Positions 6,856 to 13,584 of a DNA stretch of 14,098 nt are shown in pieces. This stretch comes from Planctomycetaceae bacterium TMED10 (lineage in GTDB: Bacteria; Planctomycetota; Planctomycetia; Pirellulales; UBA7805). The notes beneath the pieces are model-generated. The model worked only from the letters and a program-made list of their open reading frames with translations, did not search any database and was not told the DNA's origin. Position numbers and translations under genes: made by a program. Within the stretch, counting starts at the first letter, position 1. Each line of letters begins with the position of its first letter. The stretch spans positions 20,856 through 34,953 of the forward strand of contig NHBP01000008.1 in assembly GCA_002168195.1 (NCBI GenBank), given 5' to 3'.

Positions 6856-6917
6856 GGCGGGTTTACGAGTTTGAACGGTATGTGGGTCATGGGTGACATG
6901 CCCGCTGTACCGCTGAG

Positions 6918-6925
6918 GGAGGTGA
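6918..6925 (+). promoter_or_regulatory. Strong ribosome binding site of hpf
   Basis: GGAGGTGA is a full match to the anti-Shine-Dalgarno end of 16S rRNA, four bases before the GTG at 6930. It is the strongest such site in the window and settles the hpf start. Most other genes here have weak or no site, so hpf may be translated at a high rate. Confidence 0.85.
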
Positions 6926-6929
6926 CTGC

Positions 6930-7292
6930 GTGCAAGTCGATATTTCAACGCGTCATGGTCATTTAAGCGAGGCGAGTCGTCAAAAAATTGAGGCGAAGAT
7001 GATGAAAATCACTCGCATCTTTGACCGGTTAACCTCGATCCATTTGACCATCGACCTGGAGCACGAGCAAATGCCCTCGGTTGACCTGAAAGTCTCCGCT
7101 GAGCATAAGCACGATTTCGTCTCGACTGACCGTGGTGCAGATCTCATGGGATTGATTGATGTTGTCATCCACAAAATGGAAAGTCAACTTCGCAAATATA
7201 AGGAAAAAATTAGACAGCGGCATCGGAGTGAGTCAGATAAAGAAATGTATTCGGAACCGGTCAACGAAAATTTAGACCGCGAAAAAGAATAA
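6930..7292 (+). CDS. hpf: Ribosome hibernation promoting factor, short form
   Basis: HPF binds the decoding channel of the 30S subunit and helps store idle ribosomes as dimers during starvation. The 120-residue product has the compact beta-alpha-beta-beta-beta-alpha domain: QVDISTRHGHLSEASRQKIEAKMMKITRIFDRL, SIHLTIDLE, SVDLKVSAEHKHDFVSTDRGADLMGLIDVVIHKMESQLRKYKEKI. The last helix ends in a basic run, as is usual for the rRNA-contacting face. A charged 25-residue tail follows (RHRSESDKEMYSEPVNENLDREKE), which is not the separate dimerisation domain of long HPF. The start is GTG with a full Shine-Dalgarno sequence. It is the first gene of a run with ptsN, ptsH and ptsI; in E. coli hpf also precedes ptsN, so the pairing is old and links ribosome storage to phosphotransferase signalling. 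Confidence 0.93.
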   Translation: MQVDISTRHGHLSEASRQKIEAKMMKITRIFDRLTSIHLTIDLEHEQMPSVDLKVSAEHKHDFVSTDRGADLMGLIDVVIHKMESQLRKYKEKIRQRHRSESDKEMYSEPVNENLDREKE

Positions 7293-7387
7293 ATTTTTAA
7301 GTTAGCAAGTGCGAGTAAAAAATTAAATCATTTAGGGCGAAGGATATTGCATAACGATATTCGTAATAACGAAAAGGATTGGAAGGA

Positions 7388-7864
7388 ATGAAATTTTCTG
7401 ACTTCGTGAGTAGCACCTCGATTCGGCCAAATCTGTCGGCTGTGGGTAAAGAAGATGTGATTCGAGAGATGACGACTGCTTTGGTGGAAGCTGGTGCCAT
7501 AGCGGAGGGAGAACTTGAAAGCACCATCAAGGCCATTACCAAGAGAGAAGAGTTAGGGAGTACCGGTATCGGTCGTGGTGTCGCGGTCCCCCATACGAAA
7601 CATCCAAGTGTAGATAAGTTAGTAGGAACTGTTGGGGTCAGCATCGAAGGTGTGGATTTCAAAAGTCTAGATGGGGAAAAGGTGCATTTATTTTTCTTGC
7701 TCATTTCTCCTCCCGATCGACCTGGTGATCATTTACGGGCGCTGGAGAATATTTCCAGGCAGTTACGCGATGACACATTTTGTCGGTTCCTCAAGCAATC
7801 TAAAACGGCAGAAGATATCTGGCAGCTACTGGAAGAGGCGGATAATAATCAATTTGTAAGTTAG
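7388..7864 (+). CDS. ptsN: PTS IIA-like nitrogen-regulatory protein PtsN
   Basis: This is a single-domain EIIA of the fructose/mannitol class, as in PtsN (EIIA-Ntr), which accepts phosphate from HPr and acts as a regulator rather than in sugar uptake. The protein is 158 residues. The phosphorylated histidine is His69 in GIGRGVAVPHTKHP, the family signature. Other matches are KEDVIREMTTALVEAGAI at the N-terminal helix, TKREELGSTG just before the active site, VHLFFLLISPPDRPGDHLRALENISRQLRD, and a final helical FLKQSKTAEDIWQLLEEAD. The ATG at 7388 is preferred because AAGGA (7374-7378) sits nine bases upstream; a TTG at 7379 would add three residues. There is no membrane IIC or IIB part, and no rapZ or rpoN nearby. 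The 95-base gap after hpf contains ACGA-TAT-TCGT, a small inverted repeat. Confidence 0.93.
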   Translation: MKFSDFVSSTSIRPNLSAVGKEDVIREMTTALVEAGAIAEGELESTIKAITKREELGSTGIGRGVAVPHTKHPSVDKLVGTVGVSIEGVDFKSLDGEKVHLFFLLISPPDRPGDHLRALENISRQLRDDTFCRFLKQSKTAEDIWQLLEEADNNQFVS

Positions 7865-7903
7865 TTACCGACCTTTTGGGCAACCGGTGGCGAAAACAAA
7901 GAA

Positions 7904-7924
7904 AGATTTCTGGTTTTGAAATCT
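7904..7924 (+). promoter_or_regulatory. Hairpin between ptsN and ptsH
   Basis: AGATTTC (7904-7910) and GAAATCT (7918-7924) form a perfect 7-bp stem with loop TGGTTTT. A T-run (ATTTTT) follows only 11 bases later, so it is not a standard terminator. It may stabilise the upstream message or mark a processing site. Confidence 0.5.
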
Positions 7925-7961
7925 GCATTAGAAATTTTTGTAATTTGTAACAGGTGCTGAA

Positions 7962-8264
7962 GTGGAAACAGGCAACCAGCCAAAAGCGACAAGGGCCGTG
8001 GAGGTTAAAAACCCCCAAGGGCTGCATTTGCGACCCGGAGAAGCATTTGCGCGAACAGCAAGTGAATTTAAATCAACGATAGAGGTCATTAGTGGCGATC
8101 GTCGAGTCGATGGAAAAAGCTTATTAGACATCGCCACATTAGGTGCCTCCCAAGGCACCCAACTGGAAATTGAGGCTCACGGCCCAGACGCAGAAGTGGC
8201 CGTTGAGGTGTTGGCGAAGATTGTGGAAACAACATCCGTCGACGAATTAACCAAGGAACCATAA
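7962..8264 (+). CDS. ptsH: Phosphocarrier protein HPr
   Basis: HPr carries phosphate from enzyme I to IIA proteins such as PtsN. The 100-residue product has a seven-residue extension before the usual start. His22 in NPQGLHLRP matches the active His15, and Arg24 matches Arg17. Ser53 in VDGKSLLDIATLGA matches the regulatory Ser46 that HPr kinase/phosphorylase modifies in many bacteria, which hints that such a kinase exists elsewhere in the genome. The loop after the active site is PGEAF where most have PA..F. The remaining SQGTQLEIEAHGPDAEVAVEVLAKIV forms the last strand and helix. The start is GTG, with AGGTG (7952-7956) five bases upstream. It is followed by a structured gap of 174 bases before ptsI, unlike the close ptsH-ptsI pairs of many bacteria. 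Confidence 0.94.
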   Translation: METGNQPKATRAVEVKNPQGLHLRPGEAFARTASEFKSTIEVISGDRRVDGKSLLDIATLGASQGTQLEIEAHGPDAEVAVEVLAKIVETTSVDELTKEP

Positions 8265-8275
8265 ATAACACAAAG

Positions 8276-8328
8276 TAGAAATTCTATTCTTTAAATGGGT
8301 GTTTACCCCAATAATGATAGGATTTCTA
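8276..8328 (+). promoter_or_regulatory. Hairpin after ptsH
   Basis: TAGAAAT plus CTAT (8276-8282, 8284-8287) pair with ATAG plus ATTTCTA (8317-8320, 8322-8328), eleven pairs around one T-G wobble or mismatch. A short inner stem GGGT (8297-8300) with ACCC (8305-8308) sits at the tip. It begins 12 bases after the HPr stop and has no following T-run. Confidence 0.5.
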
Positions 8329-8334
8329 CGCAGC

Positions 8335-8430
8335 GCCAGGCAGGCGACAGTGCGGATCAGACCCCACTTTAAGTGGTGCTGATCCGTCAGCGCACTTTAT
8401 TTTTATTGGGCGCGGTTGATGCTGCCTGGC
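8335..8430 (+). promoter_or_regulatory. Outer inverted repeat spanning the ptsH-ptsI gap
   Basis: GCCAGGCAG (8335-8343) and CTGCCTGGC (8422-8430) are a perfect 9-base inverted repeat enclosing the terminator-like hairpin. The right arm ends eight bases before the ptsI ATG, exactly where a ribosome would bind, so pairing of the arms could hide the ptsI start. Confidence 0.55.
8349..8407 (+). terminator. Terminator-like hairpin between ptsH and ptsI (possible attenuator)
   Basis: The structure is stacked: AGTGC (8349-8353) with GCACT (8392-8396), GGATCAG (8354-8360) with CTGATCC (8379-8385), and CCACT (8364-8368) with AGTGG (8372-8376) around a TTA loop. A 6-base bulge lies on the right side. 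It is followed at once by TTATTTTTATT. This has the form of an intrinsic terminator and would reduce read-through from ptsH into ptsI, or act as a conditional attenuator. Confidence 0.6.
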
Positions 8431-8438
8431 AAAATCTG

Positions 8439-10181
8439 ATGCAGACATTGCAAGGAATAGCCGTTTCACCCGGCGTTGCCATCGGTGAAGCTTTGGTGAT
8501 TGATAACGAGGGTTTTCGAATCCCTCAGCGTTTCGTTGCGCGTGATGCCGTGCAAGCGGAAATCCGCCGCCTCACTGACGCCATTGCAGGTGCCGACCAA
8601 GAAATTGCCGCCAACCGAGATACCGTTACGGAGCAACTCGGCAAACATTATGGGGCTATTTTCGGGGCACATCTCAAGATGCTTCACGATGCTCGGCTGC
8701 GTCGTGAAATAGAGAGCATGATTCGACAAAAGCACTATTCTCCAGAGTACGCGGTGAGTCGAACCATGCGCCGCTATGCAAAGGTTTTTCAGTCGCTTGA
8801 CAATGCGTTTATGAAAGAACGCTCCCAAGACATTTTTGATATCGAAAAACGACTCTTAAAACATCTTCTCCAAGACCGCAGAGAAGACGTAAGTCAACTT
8901 TCTTCGCCTGTTGTTCTGTTGGCACATAATTTAACCCCGAGTGAAACAGCAAACTTAAATCGAAAATATGCCTTAGGATTTGTCACCGAAGCAGGAGGTC
9001 CGGGGAGCCATACGGCTATTGTTGCCGAAGCGATGCGACTACCAGCCGTGGTAGCAACAGGACCCTTTTTAACCGATGTGTCGGGTGGTGATGTGGTCAT
9101 CATTGATGGAAATCTAGGAAGAGTTGTTCTCCAGCCCGACGAAGAAACGGTTGCCAAATATAGATACGAAGCCGAAGAGCATCGTAATTTTGAGGCGCGG
9201 CTCAAATCGTTAGCAACCAAGGCGGCCACGACTGCGGATGGGGTTCGGATTCAACTCTATGGAAACATCGAGTTTCCTTATGAGGTGGAACAATGCCAGG
9301 AGGGAGGGGCGGACGGCATCGGTCTCTACCGTACTGAATTTCTTTATTTGAATGCAAAAAAAGAACCGACTGAATCAACGCACTATGACGCATATAAGAA
9401 AGTGCTCCTCGCGATGCGAGATAAACCTGTATGTGTTCGTACACTTGATTTAGGAGCTGATAAATTAGTAGATGATGCTGAATCAGGGGACGAAAAAAAT
9501 CCTGTTTTAGGGTTAAGGAGTATTCGCCTTACTCTGCGAAATGTGCCTCTTTTCCGCACCCAATTAAGAGCCATTCTACGGGCGAGTGCTTTAGGAAAGG
9601 TGCAGATACTGTTTCCGCTTATCACGACACTGAAAGAATTGCGGCAAGCAAAAATGCTTCTTTCTGATGTGATGGAGGATCTTGAGGAAAGCAAGATTAA
9701 GTTTGATCGACAGATCAAAGTGGGCATTATGGCTGAAGTCCCGGCCACCGCGTTGTTGTTAGAGCGATTTCTGGATGAGGTCGACTTCGTAAGTATTGGA
9801 ACAAACGACTTAATTCAATACACGCTTGCGGTAGATCGAAGCAATAAAGATGTGGCATCCATGTACACTGCGAGTGAACCTGCCGTCCTCCGATTGATCC
9901 GGATGTGCATTCAGACGGCCGATCGAGTCAATAAGCCGGTGAACGTGTGTGGACAAATGAGCGGCAATATTCTCTACACCATGCTCTTACTCGGCTTCGG
10001 TCTCCGACATTTTAGTGTTCCCCCGGCCTCACTGCTGGAAATCAAAAAAGTCATTTCCAGCGTCAATATTAAACAATGTCAGCGGATCTCCCGCCGTGCA
10101 TTGTCGATGGAACACGCCCAGGATATTCGTAATTATTTGAAAGAAGAACTTCGTAAGCAGGTCCCTGAATTAGTGCCTTAG
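8439..10181 (+). CDS. ptsI: PTS enzyme I (phosphoenolpyruvate-protein phosphotransferase)
   Basis: Enzyme I takes phosphate from phosphoenolpyruvate and passes it to HPr. From the ATG at 8439 the protein is 580 residues and begins MQTLQGIAVSPGVAIGEA, the standard EI opening; an upstream GTG at 8373 lies inside the terminator-like hairpin and is rejected. The phosphohistidine is His191 in TEAGGPGSHTAIVAEAMRLP; most EIs read GGRTSHTAI here. The PEP-binding half shows GADGIGLYRTEFLYL (Arg298), RTLDLGADK, NPVLGLRSIRL, GIMAEVPATALLLERF, SIGTNDLIQYTLAVDR, and the catalytic Cys504 in VNVCGQMSG. No Shine-Dalgarno sequence is visible before the ATG. With hpf, ptsN and ptsH but no sugar permease, this looks like a regulatory phosphorelay (PTS-Ntr-like) using HPr and general EI rather than the GAF-domain EI-Ntr of proteobacteria. 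Confidence 0.95.
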   Translation: MQTLQGIAVSPGVAIGEALVIDNEGFRIPQRFVARDAVQAEIRRLTDAIAGADQEIAANRDTVTEQLGKHYGAIFGAHLKMLHDARLRREIESMIRQKHYSPEYAVSRTMRRYAKVFQSLDNAFMKERSQDIFDIEKRLLKHLLQDRREDVSQLSSPVVLLAHNLTPSETANLNRKYALGFVTEAGGPGSHTAIVAEAMRLPAVVATGPFLTDVSGGDVVIIDGNLGRVVLQPDEETVAKYRYEAEEHRNFEARLKSLATKAATTADGVRIQLYGNIEFPYEVEQCQEGGADGIGLYRTEFLYLNAKKEPTESTHYDAYKKVLLAMRDKPVCVRTLDLGADKLVDDAESGDEKNPVLGLRSIRLTLRNVPLFRTQLRAILRASALGKVQILFPLITTLKELRQAKMLLSDVMEDLEESKIKFDRQIKVGIMAEVPATALLLERFLDEVDFVSIGTNDLIQYTLAVDRSNKDVASMYTASEPAVLRLIRMCIQTADRVNKPVNVCGQMSGNILYTMLLLGFGLRHFSVPPASLLEIKKVISSVNIKQCQRISRRALSMEHAQDIRNYLKEELRKQVPELVP

Positions 10182-10212
10182 TGAATCAAAAATTAAAATC
10201 CGCAAGTAACTC

Positions 10213-10851
10213 GTGAAGAAAAAACAAACTCAACATTGTCGTATTCGTATACGCTTTGAAAAAAACGACTCGCTCCGTTTCTTAGGACATCGGGATCTTA
10301 TCCGTGCGCTCGAGCGTATTTTTCGCCGAACTGGACTTGAGTTGGTAATGAGCGAGGGGTTTCATCCTCGGCCTCGCATGCGGTTTTCTGATCCACTGGC
10401 GGTCGGACAAATTGGTTTGAATGAAGTGATGGATCTTACGGTTGGGGCCATCGATGATCCGATTCAACTGCAAGAAGCATTGAATCGCCACTCCATTCCC
10501 GGACTAAAATTTAAGCAGATAGATATTCTTGATGATTCAGTTAAAAAACTGAAAGCAAAAAGCTTCTGTTATGAGGTGTCGGTACAGTCGGTGCCTCAAG
10601 AGCAGATACAGGTGAAATTAGAACGATTCCTTGCAAGCAAATCTCATTTTGTGCAGCGGAAGGGTCGGGAACAACAAATTGATATTCGGCCTCTTGTTTT
10701 AGACCTACGACTAGAAGGCTGCCAATTGCAAATGCGCTTAATGGCGAGCCAGGAAACCGGGGTCAGGCCGACGGAAATACTTGAATTACTTGATCTCTCA
10801 ACCGACTCCCATCGAGGAGCAGTGATGACGAGAACAACCGTACAACTATAA
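10213..10851 (+). CDS. Radical-SAM-linked DUF2344 (TIGR03936) protein
   Basis: This 212-residue protein belongs to the family named for its link with a radical SAM/B12-binding protein, either fused to it or beside it. The typical beginning is RIRIRFEKNDSLRFLGHRDLIRALERIFRRTGLELVMSEGFHPRPRMRFSDPLAVGQIGLNEVMDL, which resembles the family's fYs..ghlDl.r...Ra.RRa.lpv.yS.GFnPhp.isfa.PL.vG motif. The C-terminal half (about residues 115-212) ends in a strand-rich module. The biochemical role is unknown; a task in tRNA or rRNA modification has been suggested by context in other bacteria. Here the radical SAM partner is not adjacent. The gene lies 31 bases after ptsI, and the RNase E/G gene follows closely; this pairing with RNase E/G and rplU is common in bacteria. 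The GTG at 10213 starts a Lys-rich N-terminus without a clear ribosome site. Confidence 0.85.
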   Translation: MKKKQTQHCRIRIRFEKNDSLRFLGHRDLIRALERIFRRTGLELVMSEGFHPRPRMRFSDPLAVGQIGLNEVMDLTVGAIDDPIQLQEALNRHSIPGLKFKQIDILDDSVKKLKAKSFCYEVSVQSVPQEQIQVKLERFLASKSHFVQRKGREQQIDIRPLVLDLRLEGCQLQMRLMASQETGVRPTEILELLDLSTDSHRGAVMTRTTVQL

Positions 10852-10870
10852 AACGTGGAAAGTGATGACG

Positions 10871-12580
10871 ATGAAAAATGAAATGTTGATTAATGTTTCG
10901 CAACCCGAGGAGTGTCGGATTGCAGTTGTTGAAGATGGTGTGCTTGAAGAACTCTACATTGAACGTTCGAGCCAGGATAATTATGTGGGCAACGTATATA
11001 AGGGGGTGGTTGTCAATCTGGAACCAACCATTCAGGCGGCATTTGTTGACTTCGGTGTCGGCCGTAATGGCTTTCTCCATATCAGTGATGTGGAGCCTCA
11101 ATATTATCGCCAGGCGGGAATCGACCCTGCAAAATATATGGAAACGGGTGGTGGATTTTACCGCGGAGAGGAAATCGCTGACGAAACGGATGGGGGAGAC
11201 AACAACGATACTCCTGATGGCGAAGCGGGCGAAGTGAGTGGGGAAAACGGTAATAGCGACAGCTCTTCCGAGACACCGCGCAATGGGAAGCGGCCACGGG
11301 GACGACGCACTATGCGACCCGGTTCAAGACCACGCGTCAAACCACCCATCCAAGATATTCTTCGACGCGGCGATGAAATATTAGTTCAGGTGATTAAAGA
11401 AGGCATTGGCAATAAGGGTCCCACCCTCTCTACCTACATCAGTATTCCAGGTCGATATCTTGTGCTTATGCCGGCCCTAGGTCGCGTCGGTGTCTCTCGA
11501 AAAATTGAGGATGAAGATGATCGACGACGACTCCGCGATATCCTTCTTGATTTGAATCCACCGAAAGGATTGGGATTTATTATTCGTACCGCTGGAGCAG
11601 GGCGGACAAAACGCGAGCTTTCTCGCGATCTTGCTTATTTACTACGGCTCTGGAAAGTCATTGTTCGCCGCGTAAAAAAATGTCGAGCACCTGTCGATAT
11701 CTATGAAGAAAGCGACATGATCATTCGTACGATTCGAGATATTTTCAGTAGTGAGGTGGACGTCATTCACGTTGATGAATCGCGGGCTTTTGAGCGTGCC
11801 AAGGAGTTTCTCCAAATGGTGATGCCACGCCATGTCGGGCGATTGCAACTTTACGAGGGTAAAGATCCACTGTTCAATAAATACAATCTGGAAGATGAGA
11901 TTTCAATGATCCATCAGCGCGAAGTTCCGCTCAAAAAAGGTGGGTCGATCGTGATCGATCAAACCGAAGCACTCGTGGCGATTGATGTCAACAGTGGCAA
12001 CTTTCGAGCCAATGGAACGGCCGAGGATTCTGCATTCCAAATCAACCAACTGGCGGCAAAAGAGATTGCCCGGCAATTGAGATTACGCGATCTAGGGGGA
12101 GTGGTCGTTAACGACTTCATCGATATGCGGCAAGAACGTCATCGTCGAGGTGTGGAACGGGTACTGCGGGAAGCGGTTAAGCGAGATCGAGCTCGAACAA
12201 AAATCCTTCGCACGAGTCCATTCGGTCTGATCGAAATGACCCGCCAAAGAATTCGCCCGGGCCTCAAACGGAGCATTTACCGTGACTGCCCCAGTTGTGA
12301 CGGATCGGGCGTGGTGAAAACACCGGAAAGTATGGCGATTGAAGCGGTGCGGACGTTAATCACTGCAGCACACCATCCCGACGCTGTGCGGATTGATATC
12401 CAGGTCGCCGAAGAAGTGGCCACCTATTTGAACAATCGCAAGCGACGAGAAATTTCCCAGTTGGAAATCGAGGCGGAAATATCGGTTCAAATACGTGGGA
12501 AAGAGGGTTTTGCACCCGAACAAATAGAAATTGTGGGCCATAATAAGAATGATCAGGAGATCCATTTTGCAGGCCTTTAA
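10871..12580 (+). CDS. rng: Ribonuclease E/G family endoribonuclease
   Basis: The product cuts single-stranded RNA in mRNA decay and rRNA/tRNA maturation. From the ATG at 10871 it has 569 residues. The S1 domain begins IAVVEDGVLEELYIERSSQDNYVGNVYKGVV..LEPTIQAAFVDFGVGRNGFLHISDV. It is then split by an acidic-then-basic, probably disordered insert of about 60-70 residues (near 95-160: DGGDNNDTPDGEAGE, later RPRGRRTMRPGSRPR). It resumes with IQDILRRGDEILVQVIKEGIGNKGPTLSTYISIPGRYLVLMP. The catalytic part contains GLGFIIRTAG, the metal-binding aspartates in VAIDVNSG (Asp372) and VNDFIDM (Asp415), and the Zn-link CPSCDGSG (Cys473, Cys476). RNase E's long C-terminal scaffold is absent, so it is closer to RNase G in length. 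GTG at 10862 is an alternative start. It lies 19 bases after the DUF2344 stop. Confidence 0.94.
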   Translation: MKNEMLINVSQPEECRIAVVEDGVLEELYIERSSQDNYVGNVYKGVVVNLEPTIQAAFVDFGVGRNGFLHISDVEPQYYRQAGIDPAKYMETGGGFYRGEEIADETDGGDNNDTPDGEAGEVSGENGNSDSSSETPRNGKRPRGRRTMRPGSRPRVKPPIQDILRRGDEILVQVIKEGIGNKGPTLSTYISIPGRYLVLMPALGRVGVSRKIEDEDDRRRLRDILLDLNPPKGLGFIIRTAGAGRTKRELSRDLAYLLRLWKVIVRRVKKCRAPVDIYEESDMIIRTIRDIFSSEVDVIHVDESRAFERAKEFLQMVMPRHVGRLQLYEGKDPLFNKYNLEDEISMIHQREVPLKKGGSIVIDQTEALVAIDVNSGNFRANGTAEDSAFQINQLAAKEIARQLRLRDLGGVVVNDFIDMRQERHRRGVERVLREAVKRDRARTKILRTSPFGLIEMTRQRIRPGLKRSIYRDCPSCDGSGVVKTPESMAIEAVRTLITAAHHPDAVRIDIQVAEEVATYLNNRKRREISQLEIEAEISVQIRGKEGFAPEQIEIVGHNKNDQEIHFAGL

Positions 12581-12583
12581 AAC

Positions 12584-12678
12584 CTGAAGTGCTGGTCAAT
12601 TGAACCTCTACTTCAGCACCTAATCAGCACCCAAGAGGGGTAAGCCCGGGACCTTAAAAAGCAGGGCAAAAATCCCTG
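12584..12678 (+). promoter_or_regulatory. Hairpins in the gap before rplU
   Basis: Two groups of stems lie between the RNase E/G stop and rplU. CTGAAGT (12584-12590) pairs with ACTTCAG (12610-12616). As an alternative, GTGCTG (12589-12594) pairs with either CAGCAC (12614-12619 or 12625-12630), so these are mutually exclusive. Further on, CAGGG (12662-12666) pairs with CCCTG (12674-12678) around CAAAAAT. No T-run follows any of them. They may be end-processing or leader structures of the L21 message; this is not a match to a named L21 leader that I can confirm. Confidence 0.4.
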
Positions 12679-12774
12679 AGACTGCTCGACGCCGTGGAAA
12701 AAAGAGGTTAAGATAATGGATTACCAATTTTTCAGGGTGTTGTACTTTTTGCGCAACGAAGAGGGATTATTTTG

Positions 12775-13086
12775 ATGTATGCCATCATTGCGGACAGCGG
12801 AAAACAATTCAAAGTGCAAGAAGGCCAACAGGTTGCGATTGATTATCGCGACAACCATGCAGGAGACCGCGTGACCTTTGACCGCGTGCTTTGTGTCAGC
12901 AGCGAAAAAGGGGTCGAGGTAGGAACGCCCACCGTCGCCGGAGCGACCGTTGAAGCAGAGGTTCTCGGAGTCGTACAAGGGCCAAAATTGGTCGTCCAGA
13001 AACTCCGTCGTCGTAAGAATTCCCGTAGAAAAACCGGGCATCGGCAACTCTACACGGAAATCAGGATCGATAAAATTTCGGTCTGA
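12775..13086 (+). CDS. rplU: 50S ribosomal protein L21
   Basis: L21 binds 23S rRNA in the large subunit. The 103-residue protein is of normal length. It begins MYAIIADSGKQFKVQEGQQVAIDY, has the central GDRVTFDRVLCVSSEKGVEVGTPTVAGATVEAEVLG, and ends with the basic signature KLRRRKNSRRKTGHRQLYTEIRIDKI. The ATG at 12775 is preferred over a TTG three bases upstream; GAGGGA at 12761-12766 lies eight bases before it. In most bacteria rpmA (L27) follows directly, but here nothing like L27 follows in the next 690 bases. Confidence 0.97.
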   Translation: MYAIIADSGKQFKVQEGQQVAIDYRDNHAGDRVTFDRVLCVSSEKGVEVGTPTVAGATVEAEVLGVVQGPKLVVQKLRRRKNSRRKTGHRQLYTEIRIDKISV

Positions 13087-13546
13087 TCGTTCGCTTGCGT
13101 TTCACTTCCGACAGGCGTGATTGGAGTTGCTTTCTAAGGCTCCAAGGCGACGTGTATCGCCACATTCATTCAGGGCTTAGATTCGCCAAGAAAGTCTATC
13201 TTTCAACGTCTCAAGGACGTCCAGGTAGCTTTATGAGGTTGGCGGAAGACGTCCGTGGCAGAAATCCTGGCAGGGAAAATCATCCCTTTCGATAACACTC
13301 ATTGCGAGCCGCGATCGAACCGCGCAAGCAGCAGAATCGCTATAGAAGATCTTAAGATTTTATAAACTTTTTCTTCATAACTTTTTCACTAGATAACGTG
13401 GGTAAATAGTCTCAAATACTGAAAAACCTCGGGAAAAACCTGCGATTGCAGGCACACAATCGACCGGTTATGCTGGCAGGGCTTGCGAGGGGCTTGTTTT
13501 GTAACTTACTGTAATATAACAACTTACACAATTTTACAAATAACGA
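13087..13546. other. Long non-coding stretch after rplU
   Basis: No convincing gene is visible in these 460 bases. A 66-codon open frame at 13095-13295 has no conserved character. Adjacent hairpins lie at 13121-13145 (TTGGAG with CTCCAA) and 13146-13161 (GGCGA with TCGCC), close enough to rplU to end its message, though without T-runs. Further right, the sequence becomes A+T-rich. It holds a 10-base palindrome (ATCTTAAGAT, 13349-13358), two AACTTTTTC copies 14 bases apart (13365, 13379), two GAAAAACCT copies 12 bases apart (13421, 13433) and a 5-bp GATT-loop hairpin (CCTGC 13439-13443, GCAGG 13448-13452). AACTTAC occurs twice 18 bases apart (13503, 13521), just before the promoter. Confidence 0.55.
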
Positions 13547-13574
13547 TTGACGGACCCTAAAAAGGCTCTACAAT
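13547..13574 (+). promoter_or_regulatory. Sigma-70-type promoter for nrdJ
   Basis: TTGACG (13547-13552) and TACAAT (13569-13574) each match five of six consensus bases and are separated by 16 bases. The A+T-rich tract upstream could serve as an UP element. Transcription would start near 13581, giving a leader of about 207 bases before the nrdJ ATG. Confidence 0.65.
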
Positions 13575-13584
13575 CACCCCCTCA

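Noticed and set aside
6604..6966. 120-codon open frame before hpf
   Set aside because: It overlaps the hpf start and strong ribosome site in a different frame, and its translation shows no conserved pattern.
8373..8438. Upstream GTG start for ptsI
   Set aside because: It lies inside the terminator-like hairpin, and enzyme I normally begins just before the G-I-A-V-S-P-G motif, as at 8439.
13095..13295. 66-codon open frame after rplU, considered as rpmA or another small gene
   Set aside because: The translation has no similarity to L27 (no N-terminal AHKKGGGS-like motif) and no ribosome site.
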